Source: UBA4742 sp037138595 (GTDB lineage Bacteria; Actinomycetota; Acidimicrobiia; Acidimicrobiales; Acidimicrobilacustridaceae). Taken from it: DNA of 64,000 nucleotides. Each line of letters starts with the position of its first letter. Position 1 is the first letter of the stretch. This document shows positions 26,648-35,402 of this stretch, piece after piece. The position numbers and the translations under genes were made by a program. The notes beneath the pieces were generated by a model, which was given only the letters and a program-made list of their open reading frames with translations, had not been told where the DNA came from and ran no database searches. Location: positions 1 to 64,000 of the forward strand of contig JBAXIB010000005.1 of NCBI GenBank assembly GCA_037138595.1, written 5' to 3'.

Positions 26648-26683
26648 CCGACGTTCAACTGAACCCGATTATTCGAGCGATCT

Positions 26684-28075
26684 TTATTCGCCGTCGAGGT
26701 AATCACGCAGCTTTTGACTGCGCTGCGGATGACGAAGTTTCGCCAGCACTTTCGACTCGATCTGGCGAATTCGTTCACGGGTAACGCCAAACTCTCGGCC
26801 AACCTCTTCGAGCGTTCGCACTTGTCCGTCGTCAAGCCCGAACCGCAGGCGAACGACAGCCTTTTCGCGATCATTCAACTGATCGAGTGCCTCAACGACC
26901 GCGTCGGCGAGCATCTTGCGTGCCGCAACATCGGCCGGGACTTCAGCACCCTTGTCTTCGATGAAGTCACCGAGGTTCGAGGTATCTTCCTCGCTCATTG
27001 GCGAATCAAGCGATAGCGGATCAAGCGATATTCGCATGATCTCTCGCACACGCGCCGGTGTCATGTCGACGCGCTCCGCGAGTTCTTCGACCGTTGGTTC
27101 ACGCTCAAATTCCTGAGACATCTGACGCTGCACGCGGTGCACTTTGTTCATCGATTCAACCATGTGCACCGGAATGCGAATCGTACGAGCTTGATCAGCA
27201 ATTGATCTCGTGATCGCCTGTCGGATCCACCAGGTCGCGTAAGTGGAAAACTTAAAGCCCTTGGTGTAGTCGAATTTTTCAACGGCCCGCATCAAACCCA
27301 AGTTGCCTTCCTGGATTAGATCAAGAATGAGCATGCCACGACCCACATACCGTTTTGCGATTGAAACGACGAGGCGCAAATTGGCTTGAGTCAGTGCTGC
27401 TTTGGCATCAGCGCCATCATGAGCTGTGCGCTTAAGCGCTCGTTTTTCAGCAACATCAAGATCGTCAAGGGCATCGGCGGCCGTTAACTCAGCAAGGCGC
27501 ATTTCGGCGATCGAGCCGGATTCGATTCGCTTCGCAAGCGCAACTTCTTCGGGGCCAGTGAGCAGCGAAACCCGACCGATTTCACGTAAATACATGCCAA
27601 CCGGGTCGGCTGAACCGGCCATTCCCGCTTCGGCTGAGCGCCGAATCGCATCCTTTGGCGTTGTCGCACTCATGCGAACTCGACGCCGCTCGGCCGCATC
27701 AGGCGGGGGCTCATTGGACAATTCGCGGTGGTCGAAGGGGGCATCGCCTACTTCGTCACGTATGGCGTCGCGGCGGTCAAGCAGGTCGTGCTGGTTCTCG
27801 TCGGCCAAACCTTCGGCCCGATCAACCTCAGCCTCGAGGGCGTGAAGGAAACTCAACGGCGGATCATCGACGCTGGAGTCAAGAGTAATGCCCTCGGCTG
27901 CGAATCGAAGCCGGAAAAACTCGACCATTTCGGGCGTAATCGCAGTTGACCGAATGCACTGTTCAAGATCAGTCCGGGTAAGCGTGCGCTGCGTTCGCGC
28001 CAGTGAATCAATCTGATCAAGCTCGTCAGCTGAGATCGCCTCGCCTTGCAAGACCAAGGGATCACTGTTCGTCAT
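26684..28075 (-). CDS. rpoD: Primary RNA polymerase sigma factor (RpoD/HrdB/SigA)
   Basis: A 463-residue group 1 sigma-70 factor. A degenerate region 1.1 is followed by region 1.2 (GMYLREIGRVSLLTGPEE), region 2 with NLRLVVSIAKRYVGRGM and FSTYATWWIRQAI (core binding and -10 recognition), region 3, and region 4 with the helix-turn-helix VGREFGVTRERIRQIE that reads -35 elements. It directs housekeeping transcription. The start ATG overlaps the dnaG stop (ATGA) with GGAG just upstream, indicating translational coupling to dnaG. Confidence 0.97.
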   Translation of the reverse strand: MTNSDPLVLQGEAISADELDQIDSLARTQRTLTRTDLEQCIRSTAITPEMVEFFRLRFAAEGITLDSSVDDPPLSFLHALEAEVDRAEGLADENQHDLLDRRDAIRDEVGDAPFDHRELSNEPPPDAAERRRVRMSATTPKDAIRRSAEAGMAGSADPVGMYLREIGRVSLLTGPEEVALAKRIESGSIAEMRLAELTAADALDDLDVAEKRALKRTAHDGADAKAALTQANLRLVVSIAKRYVGRGMLILDLIQEGNLGLMRAVEKFDYTKGFKFSTYATWWIRQAITRSIADQARTIRIPVHMVESMNKVHRVQRQMSQEFEREPTVEELAERVDMTPARVREIMRISLDPLSLDSPMSEEDTSNLGDFIEDKGAEVPADVAARKMLADAVVEALDQLNDREKAVVRLRFGLDDGQVRTLEEVGREFGVTRERIRQIESKVLAKLRHPQRSQKLRDYLDGE

Positions 28076-29862
28076 CGGGTCTCCTGGGGGCGCTGTGCGA
28101 GCCACGTTAGCAATTGCTCTCCTGCGACGAGACTGGTTGACGACTCGCGAAGTTCCTCCATACGCAATTTCACCCATGCCATTTCGCCGGACCGTGCAAA
28201 TACTGTTGACTCATCGGCAACGGCGACCTCGGACTGAATAATTACCAACTCTCGATTTGCCGCCTGCTCAACCAATCGACCCATCACGTCGGCGACATCG
28301 GCCTCAGTATCTTCGACCGCGAGACGCTGGAGGAGGTCCGATACCGGCGGGTCCGCCGAATCAACCGCCTCAAGCAAACTCGACGACGAACTCAACGCAT
28401 GGAATGCCGCCAAGTTCACCTCGTCGGCAAAAAGTGCATCTACCAACATCGAGGTGATGCCCTCCGGGTCTGCGAGCATCAGTCGAAGCGCCTCGATCTC
28501 GGGTGAATCGCGCTGAACCTTTGGACGCGATCGCTGAGTTTCGCCCGATGGTTGCACTGCACGACCACGAGATGGCGCGTTTCGCGGGGCACGGGTAAAG
28601 GTGCCTGCCCGCAATTGTGCTGGATCAATTCGTGTGCGAGCGGCGACCTCCATCAAATACTGATCACGCACCAACTCACTCGGATGCTCGGCGATCACGC
28701 CCATCGCTTCTTCCGCGGCCCGCGCTCGGCCTTCGGGAGATACCAGCGACGCCGAGTCCAGAACACGATTCACGCGAAAGCCTAAGAACGGCTTGGCATT
28801 GGCGACCGCTCGGGCCAACGCTTCAGGGTCAGTACGCGCCAGGTCGGCTGGGTCTACACCGGCTGGCATCTCAGCGACCGCGACATCAATGTCGTAGGCC
28901 TTTTCCCATTCATAGAACCGAGCCGCGGCATTTTGTCCTGCGGCATCTGCATCAAAAGCCAGCACAACTCGTCGCGCAAAACTTTTAAGCGTCTTGAAAT
29001 GATCTTCGGTCAGCGCAGTGCCACAGGTGGCGACCGCTCGTGGAATCCCTGCAGCGGCAAAACCGATCACGTCGGTATAGCCCTCGCAGACGATCGCTTC
29101 ATCGGCAGCGACGATCGCGCCTTTCGACCAATTGAGCCCATAAAGGAGTTTGCTCTTGGAATAGATCGCCGAATCAGTTGAGTTCCAATACTTTGATCCT
29201 TCGGCGCCCGGCATGATGCGACCTCCAAACCCGACGGCATCGCCTTTGACGTCAAAGATCGGGAACAGCACGCGAGCTCGGAAAAAGTCATTGACGCGTC
29301 CGACGCTATTTTTGCGCCCGAGGCCCGCGTCGACGGCAACGTCGTCGGGCAACTTCAGCGCACGAATCATTTCGTCCCAACCCTCGGGTGCCCACCCCAG
29401 CTTGTACCAGCGCACTTCGTCGCTCGATAAACCACGCGACCGCAAATACCCGCGGGCCGATGCCGCATCGGGTGCCGACAACAAACGCTCGTGGTACCAC
29501 TCGACGGCTTGCGCGGTCGCGGCAAGTAAACGGGCGCGCTTTTTGCGACCTTCTCCCTCGTCTTTGTCGGTATAGGTCAACGTGATGCCTGCTTTGCCCG
29601 CAAGCAACTCGACCGCTCCCACGAAATCGACATGCTCGATCTCGCGAACGAACGTGATCACGTCACCCTTCGCACCGCAACCAAAGCAGTAATAGAGCCC
29701 CTGTTCTTGATTAACCGAAAATGAACCGGACTTCTCGGAATGAAATGGGCACAACCCGGAGAATCGGCGACCGACCCGTTTGAGCTGCACATGCTCGCTG
29801 ATAACTGCGACAATGTCGGACGACTCGCGCACCCGCAAGATGTCCTCGTCAGCGATGCCCAT
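28072..29862 (-). CDS. dnaG: DNA primase DnaG
   Basis: A 596-residue primase. The N-terminal zinc-binding domain has Cys38, His41, Cys59 and Cys62 (CPFH and CFGC). The catalytic core contains the Toprim glutamate in VCEGYTDV and the D-x-D of AFDADAAG. The C-terminal part carries the helicase-interaction region. It synthesises RNA primers for replication forks. I start at the ATG 29862 (MGIADEDILRV), the standard primase start; the frame is open to 30069 but upstream residues are unrelated. It precedes rpoD with a 4-nt overlap. Confidence 0.97.
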   Translation of the reverse strand: MGIADEDILRVRESSDIVAVISEHVQLKRVGRRFSGLCPFHSEKSGSFSVNQEQGLYYCFGCGAKGDVITFVREIEHVDFVGAVELLAGKAGITLTYTDKDEGEGRKKRARLLAATAQAVEWYHERLLSAPDAASARGYLRSRGLSSDEVRWYKLGWAPEGWDEMIRALKLPDDVAVDAGLGRKNSVGRVNDFFRARVLFPIFDVKGDAVGFGGRIMPGAEGSKYWNSTDSAIYSKSKLLYGLNWSKGAIVAADEAIVCEGYTDVIGFAAAGIPRAVATCGTALTEDHFKTLKSFARRVVLAFDADAAGQNAAARFYEWEKAYDIDVAVAEMPAGVDPADLARTDPEALARAVANAKPFLGFRVNRVLDSASLVSPEGRARAAEEAMGVIAEHPSELVRDQYLMEVAARTRIDPAQLRAGTFTRAPRNAPSRGRAVQPSGETQRSRPKVQRDSPEIEALRLMLADPEGITSMLVDALFADEVNLAAFHALSSSSSLLEAVDSADPPVSDLLQRLAVEDTEADVADVMGRLVEQAANRELVIIQSEVAVADESTVFARSGEMAWVKLRMEELRESSTSLVAGEQLLTWLAQRPQETR

Positions 29863-29936
29863 AGTCGCGCAACCTACCAGCGCACTGCGATGGTCTGAAC
29901 GGCCAAACGGATCGACCGACTTTTTCGGGCGCCCCG

Positions 29937-31574
29937 CTAAGCCCCGAGACAGGCCCGGGCGGCGGCAAGCCGGGCAATCGGTACCCGAAACGGCGAACAG
30001 GAAACGGAACTCAAGCCAACCGATCGGAAAAACGCGATCGATGCTGGATCGCCGCCGTGCTCGCCGCAAACTCCAAGCTCGATCGTCGGGTTTTGCTCCC
30101 GGGCCCGCTGAGCACCCAGCGCGACAAGTTCTCCCACCGCCGCAATATCGATTGTCGCGAATGGATCGTCGAGTAGCAGGCCTTGCCCAAGGTAGTTATC
30201 AAGCAACCGACCAACATCGTCACGGCTGAAACCAAACGTCATCTGCGTTAAGTCGTTAGTCCCGAATGACAAGAAGTCCGCGACGTTCGCGAACTCACCG
30301 GCCAACAACGCGGCCCGAGGCGTCTCGACCATGGCTCCGATACGCAACTCAAGTTCACCAAATCGATCGCCCAACGCGGCCGCAGCCTCGTCAATCACCC
30401 ATTCACGCACCAAAGTGAGTTCCGCACTTGCGGTCACCAGCGGAATCATCACGTTCACCTGCGGCGAGCCACCCGCATCGATTCGTGCCAACGCGGCTTC
30501 AACAATTGCATGCACCTGCATTCGATACAGGTTCGGTTTCAAAATGGCGAGCCGAACTCCACGCACGCCGAGCATCGGGTTGTGCTCGTGCCATCGACGC
30601 GCCGCGGCAAGAAGGTTCGCCCCTTCGTCATCTAGGACACCACGTGCCTCGGCGACTTCGAGGTCACCAACATCGGGCAAAAATTCGTGCAACGGTGGAT
30701 CAAGCAGTCGAAAGATCACCGGTAGCCCATCCATTGCTTCCAAGACGCCCTCGAAATCGCTTCGTTGCACCACGTGCAACTGCGAAAGCGCTTCGGCTTC
30801 GACTTCAGGAGTGTCAGCCAAAATCATGCGCTGTACCAGTGGCAAACGATCGGCACCTAAAAACATGTGCTCGGTGCGGCACAGACCGATGCCCTCAGCG
30901 CCAAACGACCGAGCCAGTCGCGCATCGGCAGCGGTATCGGCATTGGCACGAACCGCTATCGATCCGGCACGAATCTCATCGGCCCAACCCAACAGCACCG
31001 CAAGTTCATCAGGCACATCGTGGTCATCAACCGATACGAACCCGGCCAACACTTCGCCGGACGATCCATCGATCGAGATGAAGTCACCTTCTCGCACAAC
31101 GAGGCCAGTCGCCGTCGTGAGTGATTCGTCATCAATGACCAGCGAGTCGGCGCCACATACCGCCGGCAAGCCACGACCGCGAGCGACCACCGCCGCATGG
31201 CTGGCTAGACCGCCGCGAGAGGTCAATACGCCATCGGCAACTGCCATACCCGGCTCATCGGCAGGTGACGTCTCCGGACGCACCAGAATGACCCGAGCAC
31301 CCGCGTCCACGAGATCCATCGCCCGCCAAGTGTCAAATACGGCGATGCCGCTCGCAACACCAGGAGATGCTCCGATGCCTATGGCGAGCACGTGCCCGGC
31401 CTCAGCCCGATTATCAGCAGGAATCTGTGCTTGCGGGTGCAGCACCAATTCGACATCGGCCGGCGTCACTGTCAGCAATGCATCAACGCGCGTCATCGAA
31501 TCAATGGGGTCTTGAGCGCGAGCGACAACGTCGCGAATGAGCGCAGCTCCGCGGGGACCGGGTACCGAAGTCAT
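29937..31574 (-). CDS. ppdK: Pyruvate phosphate dikinase lacking its ATP-grasp domain
   Basis: A 545-residue protein corresponding only to the C-terminal two-thirds of PPDK (usually about 870-900 residues). It starts in the inter-domain linker (DPIDSMTRVDALL) and then has the swivelling phosphohistidine domain with His126 (TSRGGLASHAAVVA) and the PEP/pyruvate TIM barrel with GIGLCRTEHMF, LLDPPLHEFLP and the catalytic Cys503 (GVCGEHGG). Thus the PEP-to-pyruvate half-reaction machinery looks intact, but the nucleotide-binding half is absent. There is no space for it: glyS ends 5 nt upstream. PTS enzyme I is an alternative by length, but the barrel motifs are PPDK-specific. An N-terminal partner encoded elsewhere is possible. 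Confidence 0.88.
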   Translation of the reverse strand: MTSVPGPRGAALIRDVVARAQDPIDSMTRVDALLTVTPADVELVLHPQAQIPADNRAEAGHVLAIGIGASPGVASGIAVFDTWRAMDLVDAGARVILVRPETSPADEPGMAVADGVLTSRGGLASHAAVVARGRGLPAVCGADSLVIDDESLTTATGLVVREGDFISIDGSSGEVLAGFVSVDDHDVPDELAVLLGWADEIRAGSIAVRANADTAADARLARSFGAEGIGLCRTEHMFLGADRLPLVQRMILADTPEVEAEALSQLHVVQRSDFEGVLEAMDGLPVIFRLLDPPLHEFLPDVGDLEVAEARGVLDDEGANLLAAARRWHEHNPMLGVRGVRLAILKPNLYRMQVHAIVEAALARIDAGGSPQVNVMIPLVTASAELTLVREWVIDEAAAALGDRFGELELRIGAMVETPRAALLAGEFANVADFLSFGTNDLTQMTFGFSRDDVGRLLDNYLGQGLLLDDPFATIDIAAVGELVALGAQRAREQNPTIELGVCGEHGGDPASIAFFRSVGLSSVSCSPFRVPIARLAAARACLGA

Positions 31575-31579
31575 TTGCG

Positions 31580-32923
31580 TCAGGTAAGCCGCAGACGGAG
31601 GTACTCCACCAATTCGGGGATCGCGATGCGTTCTTGTTCCATCGAGTCACGCTCCCGAACGGTCACGGCCTGATCATCGAGGGAGTCAAAATCGATCGTT
31701 ACGCAAAATGGTGTTCCGAGTTCGTCCTGACGGCGATAACGCTTACCTATGTTTTGCGTTTCGTCGTAATCGCACATGAAGTGAGGCTGTAATGATCCGA
31801 GCACCTCACGCGCCAATGGCGTCAACGTGTCTTTTTTGGAAAGCGGCAGCACCGCCACCTTGTAGGGCGCTAACCGGTGGTGCAGGCGAAGCACGACGCG
31901 AGTTTCGTCATTGACTTCTTCTTCGTCATAGGCCGCCAACAAAAAAGCCATCATGGTGCGGGTTGCACCAGCCGCCGGCTCGATGACGTGAGGCGTATAA
32001 CGGCTGTTGGTGACCGGATCGAAATAGTCGAGTTTTTCGCCCGACGCATTCATGTGTTGAGTCAAGTCATAGTCGCCGCGATTGGCAATCCCTTCGAGCT
32101 CATCCCAACCCCATGGAAACAAAAACTCCACATCAGAGGTTCCACTCGAATAGTGACTCAGCTCATCATCGGCGTGCGGGCGCAAACGAAGTTTTGACTC
32201 AGGGATGCCGAGATCGAGATACCACTGGAACCGTTGCTGACACCAATACTCATACCATTGGCCGGCTTCATCGGGTGGTACAAAAAACTCCATTTCCATT
32301 TGCTCGAATTCGCGAGTTCGGAAGACGAAGTTTCCCGGCGTGATCTCATTCCGGAACGACTTTCCAACTTGAGCGATACCGAACGGAGGTTTCTTTCGAC
32401 TCGATTGCAGCACATTGGCAAAATCAACGAACATGCCCTGCGCCGTTTCGGGACGCAGATACACCTCGGTCCCAGCGCCACTCACCGGGCCAGCTTGGGT
32501 CCGAAACATCAAATTGAACTCGCGGGCGTCGGTGAATGAATCAACTGCAGCACAATTTGGACACAGTTTCGGATCGTCAAGTTTGTCGAGCCGGAAGCGC
32601 TCCTGACAGACCTTGCAATCAACCAGGGGATCAGTGAAGTTTTCGAGGTGTCCCGACGCTTGCCAAACCGCGGGCGGAGACAAAATGGCGGCATCGAGAC
32701 CCACAACGTCGTCACGCAACTGGACCATTGAACGCCACCACGCGTCTTTCACGTTGCGTAACAGCAACACGCCGATTGGTCCGTAGTCGTAGGTGGATCG
32801 AAATCCGCCATAGATCTCGGCCGACGGAAAAACAAAGCCCCGCCGCTTCGACAGGTTGACGATTTTGTCCATCAGGTCCGATTCGGGTGACAGATCGGTC
32901 TCAGCATCAGATTCAGCAGCCAT
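31580..32923 (-). CDS. glyS: Glycine--tRNA ligase (dimeric class II type)
   Basis: A 447-residue GlyRS. The N-terminal helix DKIVNLSKRRGFVFPSAEIY leads into motif 1, followed by a zinc insert (CKVC...CPNC), motif 2 (FRNEITPGNFVFRTREFEQ read as two parts), motif 3 (EPAAGATRTMMAFL) and the C-terminal anticodon-binding domain (LAPYKVAVLPL). It charges tRNA-Gly. The ATG at 32923 is preferred; the frame is open to 33016 with unrelated residues. It is 5 nt upstream of the truncated dikinase gene and is probably the first gene of the glyS-ppdK-dnaG-rpoD unit. Confidence 0.97.
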   Translation of the reverse strand: MAAESDAETDLSPESDLMDKIVNLSKRRGFVFPSAEIYGGFRSTYDYGPIGVLLLRNVKDAWWRSMVQLRDDVVGLDAAILSPPAVWQASGHLENFTDPLVDCKVCQERFRLDKLDDPKLCPNCAAVDSFTDAREFNLMFRTQAGPVSGAGTEVYLRPETAQGMFVDFANVLQSSRKKPPFGIAQVGKSFRNEITPGNFVFRTREFEQMEMEFFVPPDEAGQWYEYWCQQRFQWYLDLGIPESKLRLRPHADDELSHYSSGTSDVEFLFPWGWDELEGIANRGDYDLTQHMNASGEKLDYFDPVTNSRYTPHVIEPAAGATRTMMAFLLAAYDEEEVNDETRVVLRLHHRLAPYKVAVLPLSKKDTLTPLAREVLGSLQPHFMCDYDETQNIGKRYRRQDELGTPFCVTIDFDSLDDQAVTVRERDSMEQERIAIPELVEYLRLRLT

Positions 32924-33008
32924 GGGGCCGGATCGTAGTGCCCGCCATCTCCGAGACCGACCCACGGTGGCGAGCACTTCGTCGCTAGGCGTGGCACCAT
33001 GGAGTTTT

Positions 33009-33806
33009 GTGAGCACCTACGAGCTTGCCTCAACCCCCATCGATCCCACCGATGTGGCTGGAAAACGAATAGTCGCCGCCATCATTGACGTTGGTCTCGG
33101 GTGGGTTTTGTACATGCTGAGCATGTACGTGGCGTTTAGTTTGTACTCCGAACCAAACGCACCGCTGATGAGCGCGTTGACCGTCAACAATGCTTGTGGT
33201 GGTGCCGCGATGTGCAGCACATTCAATGACCGCCACGTCGCTGGCTTGCCATCGGCACTTCCGATGGTGGTGTTCGTCACCTACTTGGTCGGCGTGTTCT
33301 TGGTGCAGCGAGGCATCACTGCCCGAACACTCGGGACCGCCGCGATGGGTCTCGCCACCGTCAATGAACAAGGCGAGCCAATTGGAATCGGAATCGCAGT
33401 TGTTCGATCGGTGATCGGCGTCGTCGACTACCTACCGTGTTGCTTGCCGGTTGTCGGTCTAGTCACGATGATCACCACCACTGGTCACCGCCGCGTGGGC
33501 GATATGGCCGCGAAGACCTACATGATCGACAGCGCATATATCGGCGTGCCGGTTCAACTCAAAACTGAAACCAATCCCTCACCGCCCGACGCGCAAGCGA
33601 TGCCCTCGACAATGCGTATCGCCGCACCGCCAGCTACTCCGGCGCCTCCAGCCACTACCACGCCGCCAGCCACTCCGGCGCCCGGAACTGACCCCACAAC
33701 GCCACAGTGGGACCCGGCCCGCAATGCCTATATCCAGTGGGACGCGACCGGACAACGGTGGCTGCAATTTAACGACAAGACCCAGCAATGGACCGCTATC
33801 TCGTAG
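33009..33806 (+). CDS. RDD-family membrane protein with Pro-rich tail
   Basis: A 265-residue protein with an RDD domain of three to four membrane segments (Gly-Lys-Arg near the start of helix 1, then VQRGITARTLGTAAMGLATV). A Pro/Ala/Thr-rich linker (about residues 200-230) leads to a C-terminal WDPARNAYIQWDATGQRWLQF segment with two W-x-n-Y/W repeats. RDD proteins are suspected transporters or membrane scaffolds; the role is unknown. GTG at 33009 is preceded by GGAG at the proper distance. It interrupts the minus-strand core block. Confidence 0.8.
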   Translation: MSTYELASTPIDPTDVAGKRIVAAIIDVGLGWVLYMLSMYVAFSLYSEPNAPLMSALTVNNACGGAAMCSTFNDRHVAGLPSALPMVVFVTYLVGVFLVQRGITARTLGTAAMGLATVNEQGEPIGIGIAVVRSVIGVVDYLPCCLPVVGLVTMITTTGHRRVGDMAAKTYMIDSAYIGVPVQLKTETNPSPPDAQAMPSTMRIAAPPATPAPPATTTPPATPAPGTDPTTPQWDPARNAYIQWDATGQRWLQFNDKTQQWTAIS

Positions 33807-33831
33807 CACTTCGCGGATACAACCGACGCGT

Positions 33832-34551
33832 TTACGCTCGGTCGAGCACGCTCAACGATTTCAATCGGCGTTCAAGGTGATGCTCAATTGCCCGACTTGC
33901 CAGGTGATCAACTTCTTGAGTCGCGGCGGATTCAGGTTCGTTGAGTGCAGCACCGAGTTGACCACCAAGAATGCGTTTCAGAAGTTCGACTGCGTCGGGA
34001 GATACCCGAGTGCCTCGCGCATCAGTCGCACACAACAATCCGCCGGACTCGAGATCAAACGCGGTGAGAGGACCTTCGCCGCCACATTCTGCGCACCGAT
34101 CGAGTACGGGGTGGTACCCCTCGAGCGATAACAATTTCCAGAAGAATGCAGGCACCACGACTGGCCCATTGTGGGCGGCAAGGGCTCGCAACCCTCCTAG
34201 CAACATCTGATAGAGGCGAGGATTCACCCCGCCCTCTTGGGACATTTGGTCCACCGCTTCGAGCATCGAAGCAGCACGGGTAATGCGATCAAAGTCGTCT
34301 CGGATCACTCGAAAGTGATCGATCGATTCAGCCTGAGTAACGATGTCTAGGTCACGACCCTCATAAAGCTGGAGCGCAACATGACTCATCGGCTCAAGGC
34401 GCGATCCGAATTTGCTCTTGGTCTTGCGAACGCCTTTGGCAACGGCGCGAACCTTGCCATGGCTACGCGTACAGAACACGATGATGCGATCCGCTTCACC
34501 CAACTTGTAGGTGCGAAGTACCACACCTTCATCTCGATACAGCTGGGTCAC
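33832..34551 (-). CDS. recO: DNA repair protein RecO
   Basis: A 239-residue RecO. The N-terminal OB-fold contains DEGVVLRTYKLGEADRIIVF, followed by the helical domain and a zinc-knuckle region with RCAECGG and LLCATD, in which only three of the usual four Cys are visible. RecO loads RecA onto SSB-coated DNA in the RecFOR pathway. It lies 16 nt after uppS on the same strand and is likely co-transcribed with it. Confidence 0.95.
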   Translation of the reverse strand: MTQLYRDEGVVLRTYKLGEADRIIVFCTRSHGKVRAVAKGVRKTKSKFGSRLEPMSHVALQLYEGRDLDIVTQAESIDHFRVIRDDFDRITRAASMLEAVDQMSQEGGVNPRLYQMLLGGLRALAAHNGPVVVPAFFWKLLSLEGYHPVLDRCAECGGEGPLTAFDLESGGLLCATDARGTRVSPDAVELLKRILGGQLGAALNEPESAATQEVDHLASRAIEHHLERRLKSLSVLDRA

Positions 34552-34567
34552 GCTCAGACCCGGTCAA

Positions 34568-35320
34568 TCATGATTGCTCGACCCCGCCAAAGCGGCGCTC
34601 GCGTTCTTGGTATTCGCGCACCGCGTCGAAAAGATGCTCCCGCCGAAAATCGGGCCAGAGCACATCGGTGAAGACGAGCTCGCTATAGGCAATTTCCCAA
34701 AGCAAAAAATTCGAAATGCGGTACTCACCCGAAGTGCGAATCATCAAGTCGGGGTCAGGCATATCAGGGTCATAGAGATGCCTGCGAATCGCCCGCTCGT
34801 CAATCTTGTCCGCGGCAATGCCTTCTTCAACCAAGGCACGAACCGCGTCAACGATTTCCGCTCGACCGCCATAGTTAAACGCGATGGTGAAAGTCATTCG
34901 GCGGTTCTTCGTTGTCAGTTCGACCGACGCATCTTGATGTCGAATCAATCGCTTCGGCACCCGCCAGTCACGTCGTCCAGCGAAGCGCATCCGCACGCCG
35001 CGCTCGTTCATTTCATCTCGACGTCGCTCGAGAATCGACTCGTTGAAACCCATCAGGTAGCGCACTTCATCAGCCGGACGCTTCCAGTTCTCGGTTGAAA
35101 ACGCGTAAACAGTCAACCACTCGATTCCGAGTTCGAGTGCACCCTCGACGGTATCGAATAGCGCCTCTTCGCCGGCAGCATGGCCCTCGGTTCGTTTAAG
35201 CCCACGCAGTTGAGCCCAACGACCGTTGCCATCCATCACACATGCGACATGGCGTGGAATTCGATTGGGGTCGATTCCAGGGATGTCACGAGTCATTGGA
35301 CGGGGCACAGAGCGAGGCAC
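34568..35320 (-). CDS. uppS: Isoprenyl transferase (undecaprenyl/decaprenyl diphosphate synthase)
   Basis: A 250-residue cis-prenyltransferase with the signature HVACVMDGNGRWAQ, in which the Asp is catalytic, the FSTENWKRP segment, and the C-terminal RTSGEYRISNFLLWE that binds the isopentenyl diphosphate phosphate. It makes the polyprenyl carrier used for peptidoglycan and other wall polymers. The start may be GTG 35320 or the ATG 35296 (MTRDIPGIDPN); neither has a strong ribosome-binding site. It is divergent from dinG. Confidence 0.95.
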   Translation of the reverse strand: MPRSVPRPMTRDIPGIDPNRIPRHVACVMDGNGRWAQLRGLKRTEGHAAGEEALFDTVEGALELGIEWLTVYAFSTENWKRPADEVRYLMGFNESILERRRDEMNERGVRMRFAGRRDWRVPKRLIRHQDASVELTTKNRRMTFTIAFNYGGRAEIVDAVRALVEEGIAADKIDERAIRRHLYDPDMPDPDLMIRTSGEYRISNFLLWEIAYSELVFTDVLWPDFRREHLFDAVREYQERERRFGGVEQS

Positions 35321-35402
35321 TGCCGCACCCTACCGTCCACCTCAGACCCCCTGGCGGCACCGCGCGAGCCGAAAGGGGTTCACCGTCCGGTACGGTCGCT
35401 AG

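Noticed and set aside
30331..31515. A 394-codon open frame opposite the dikinase gene.
   Set aside because: It is Ser/Arg/Pro-rich, matches no protein pattern, and is a shadow of the high-GC dikinase codons.
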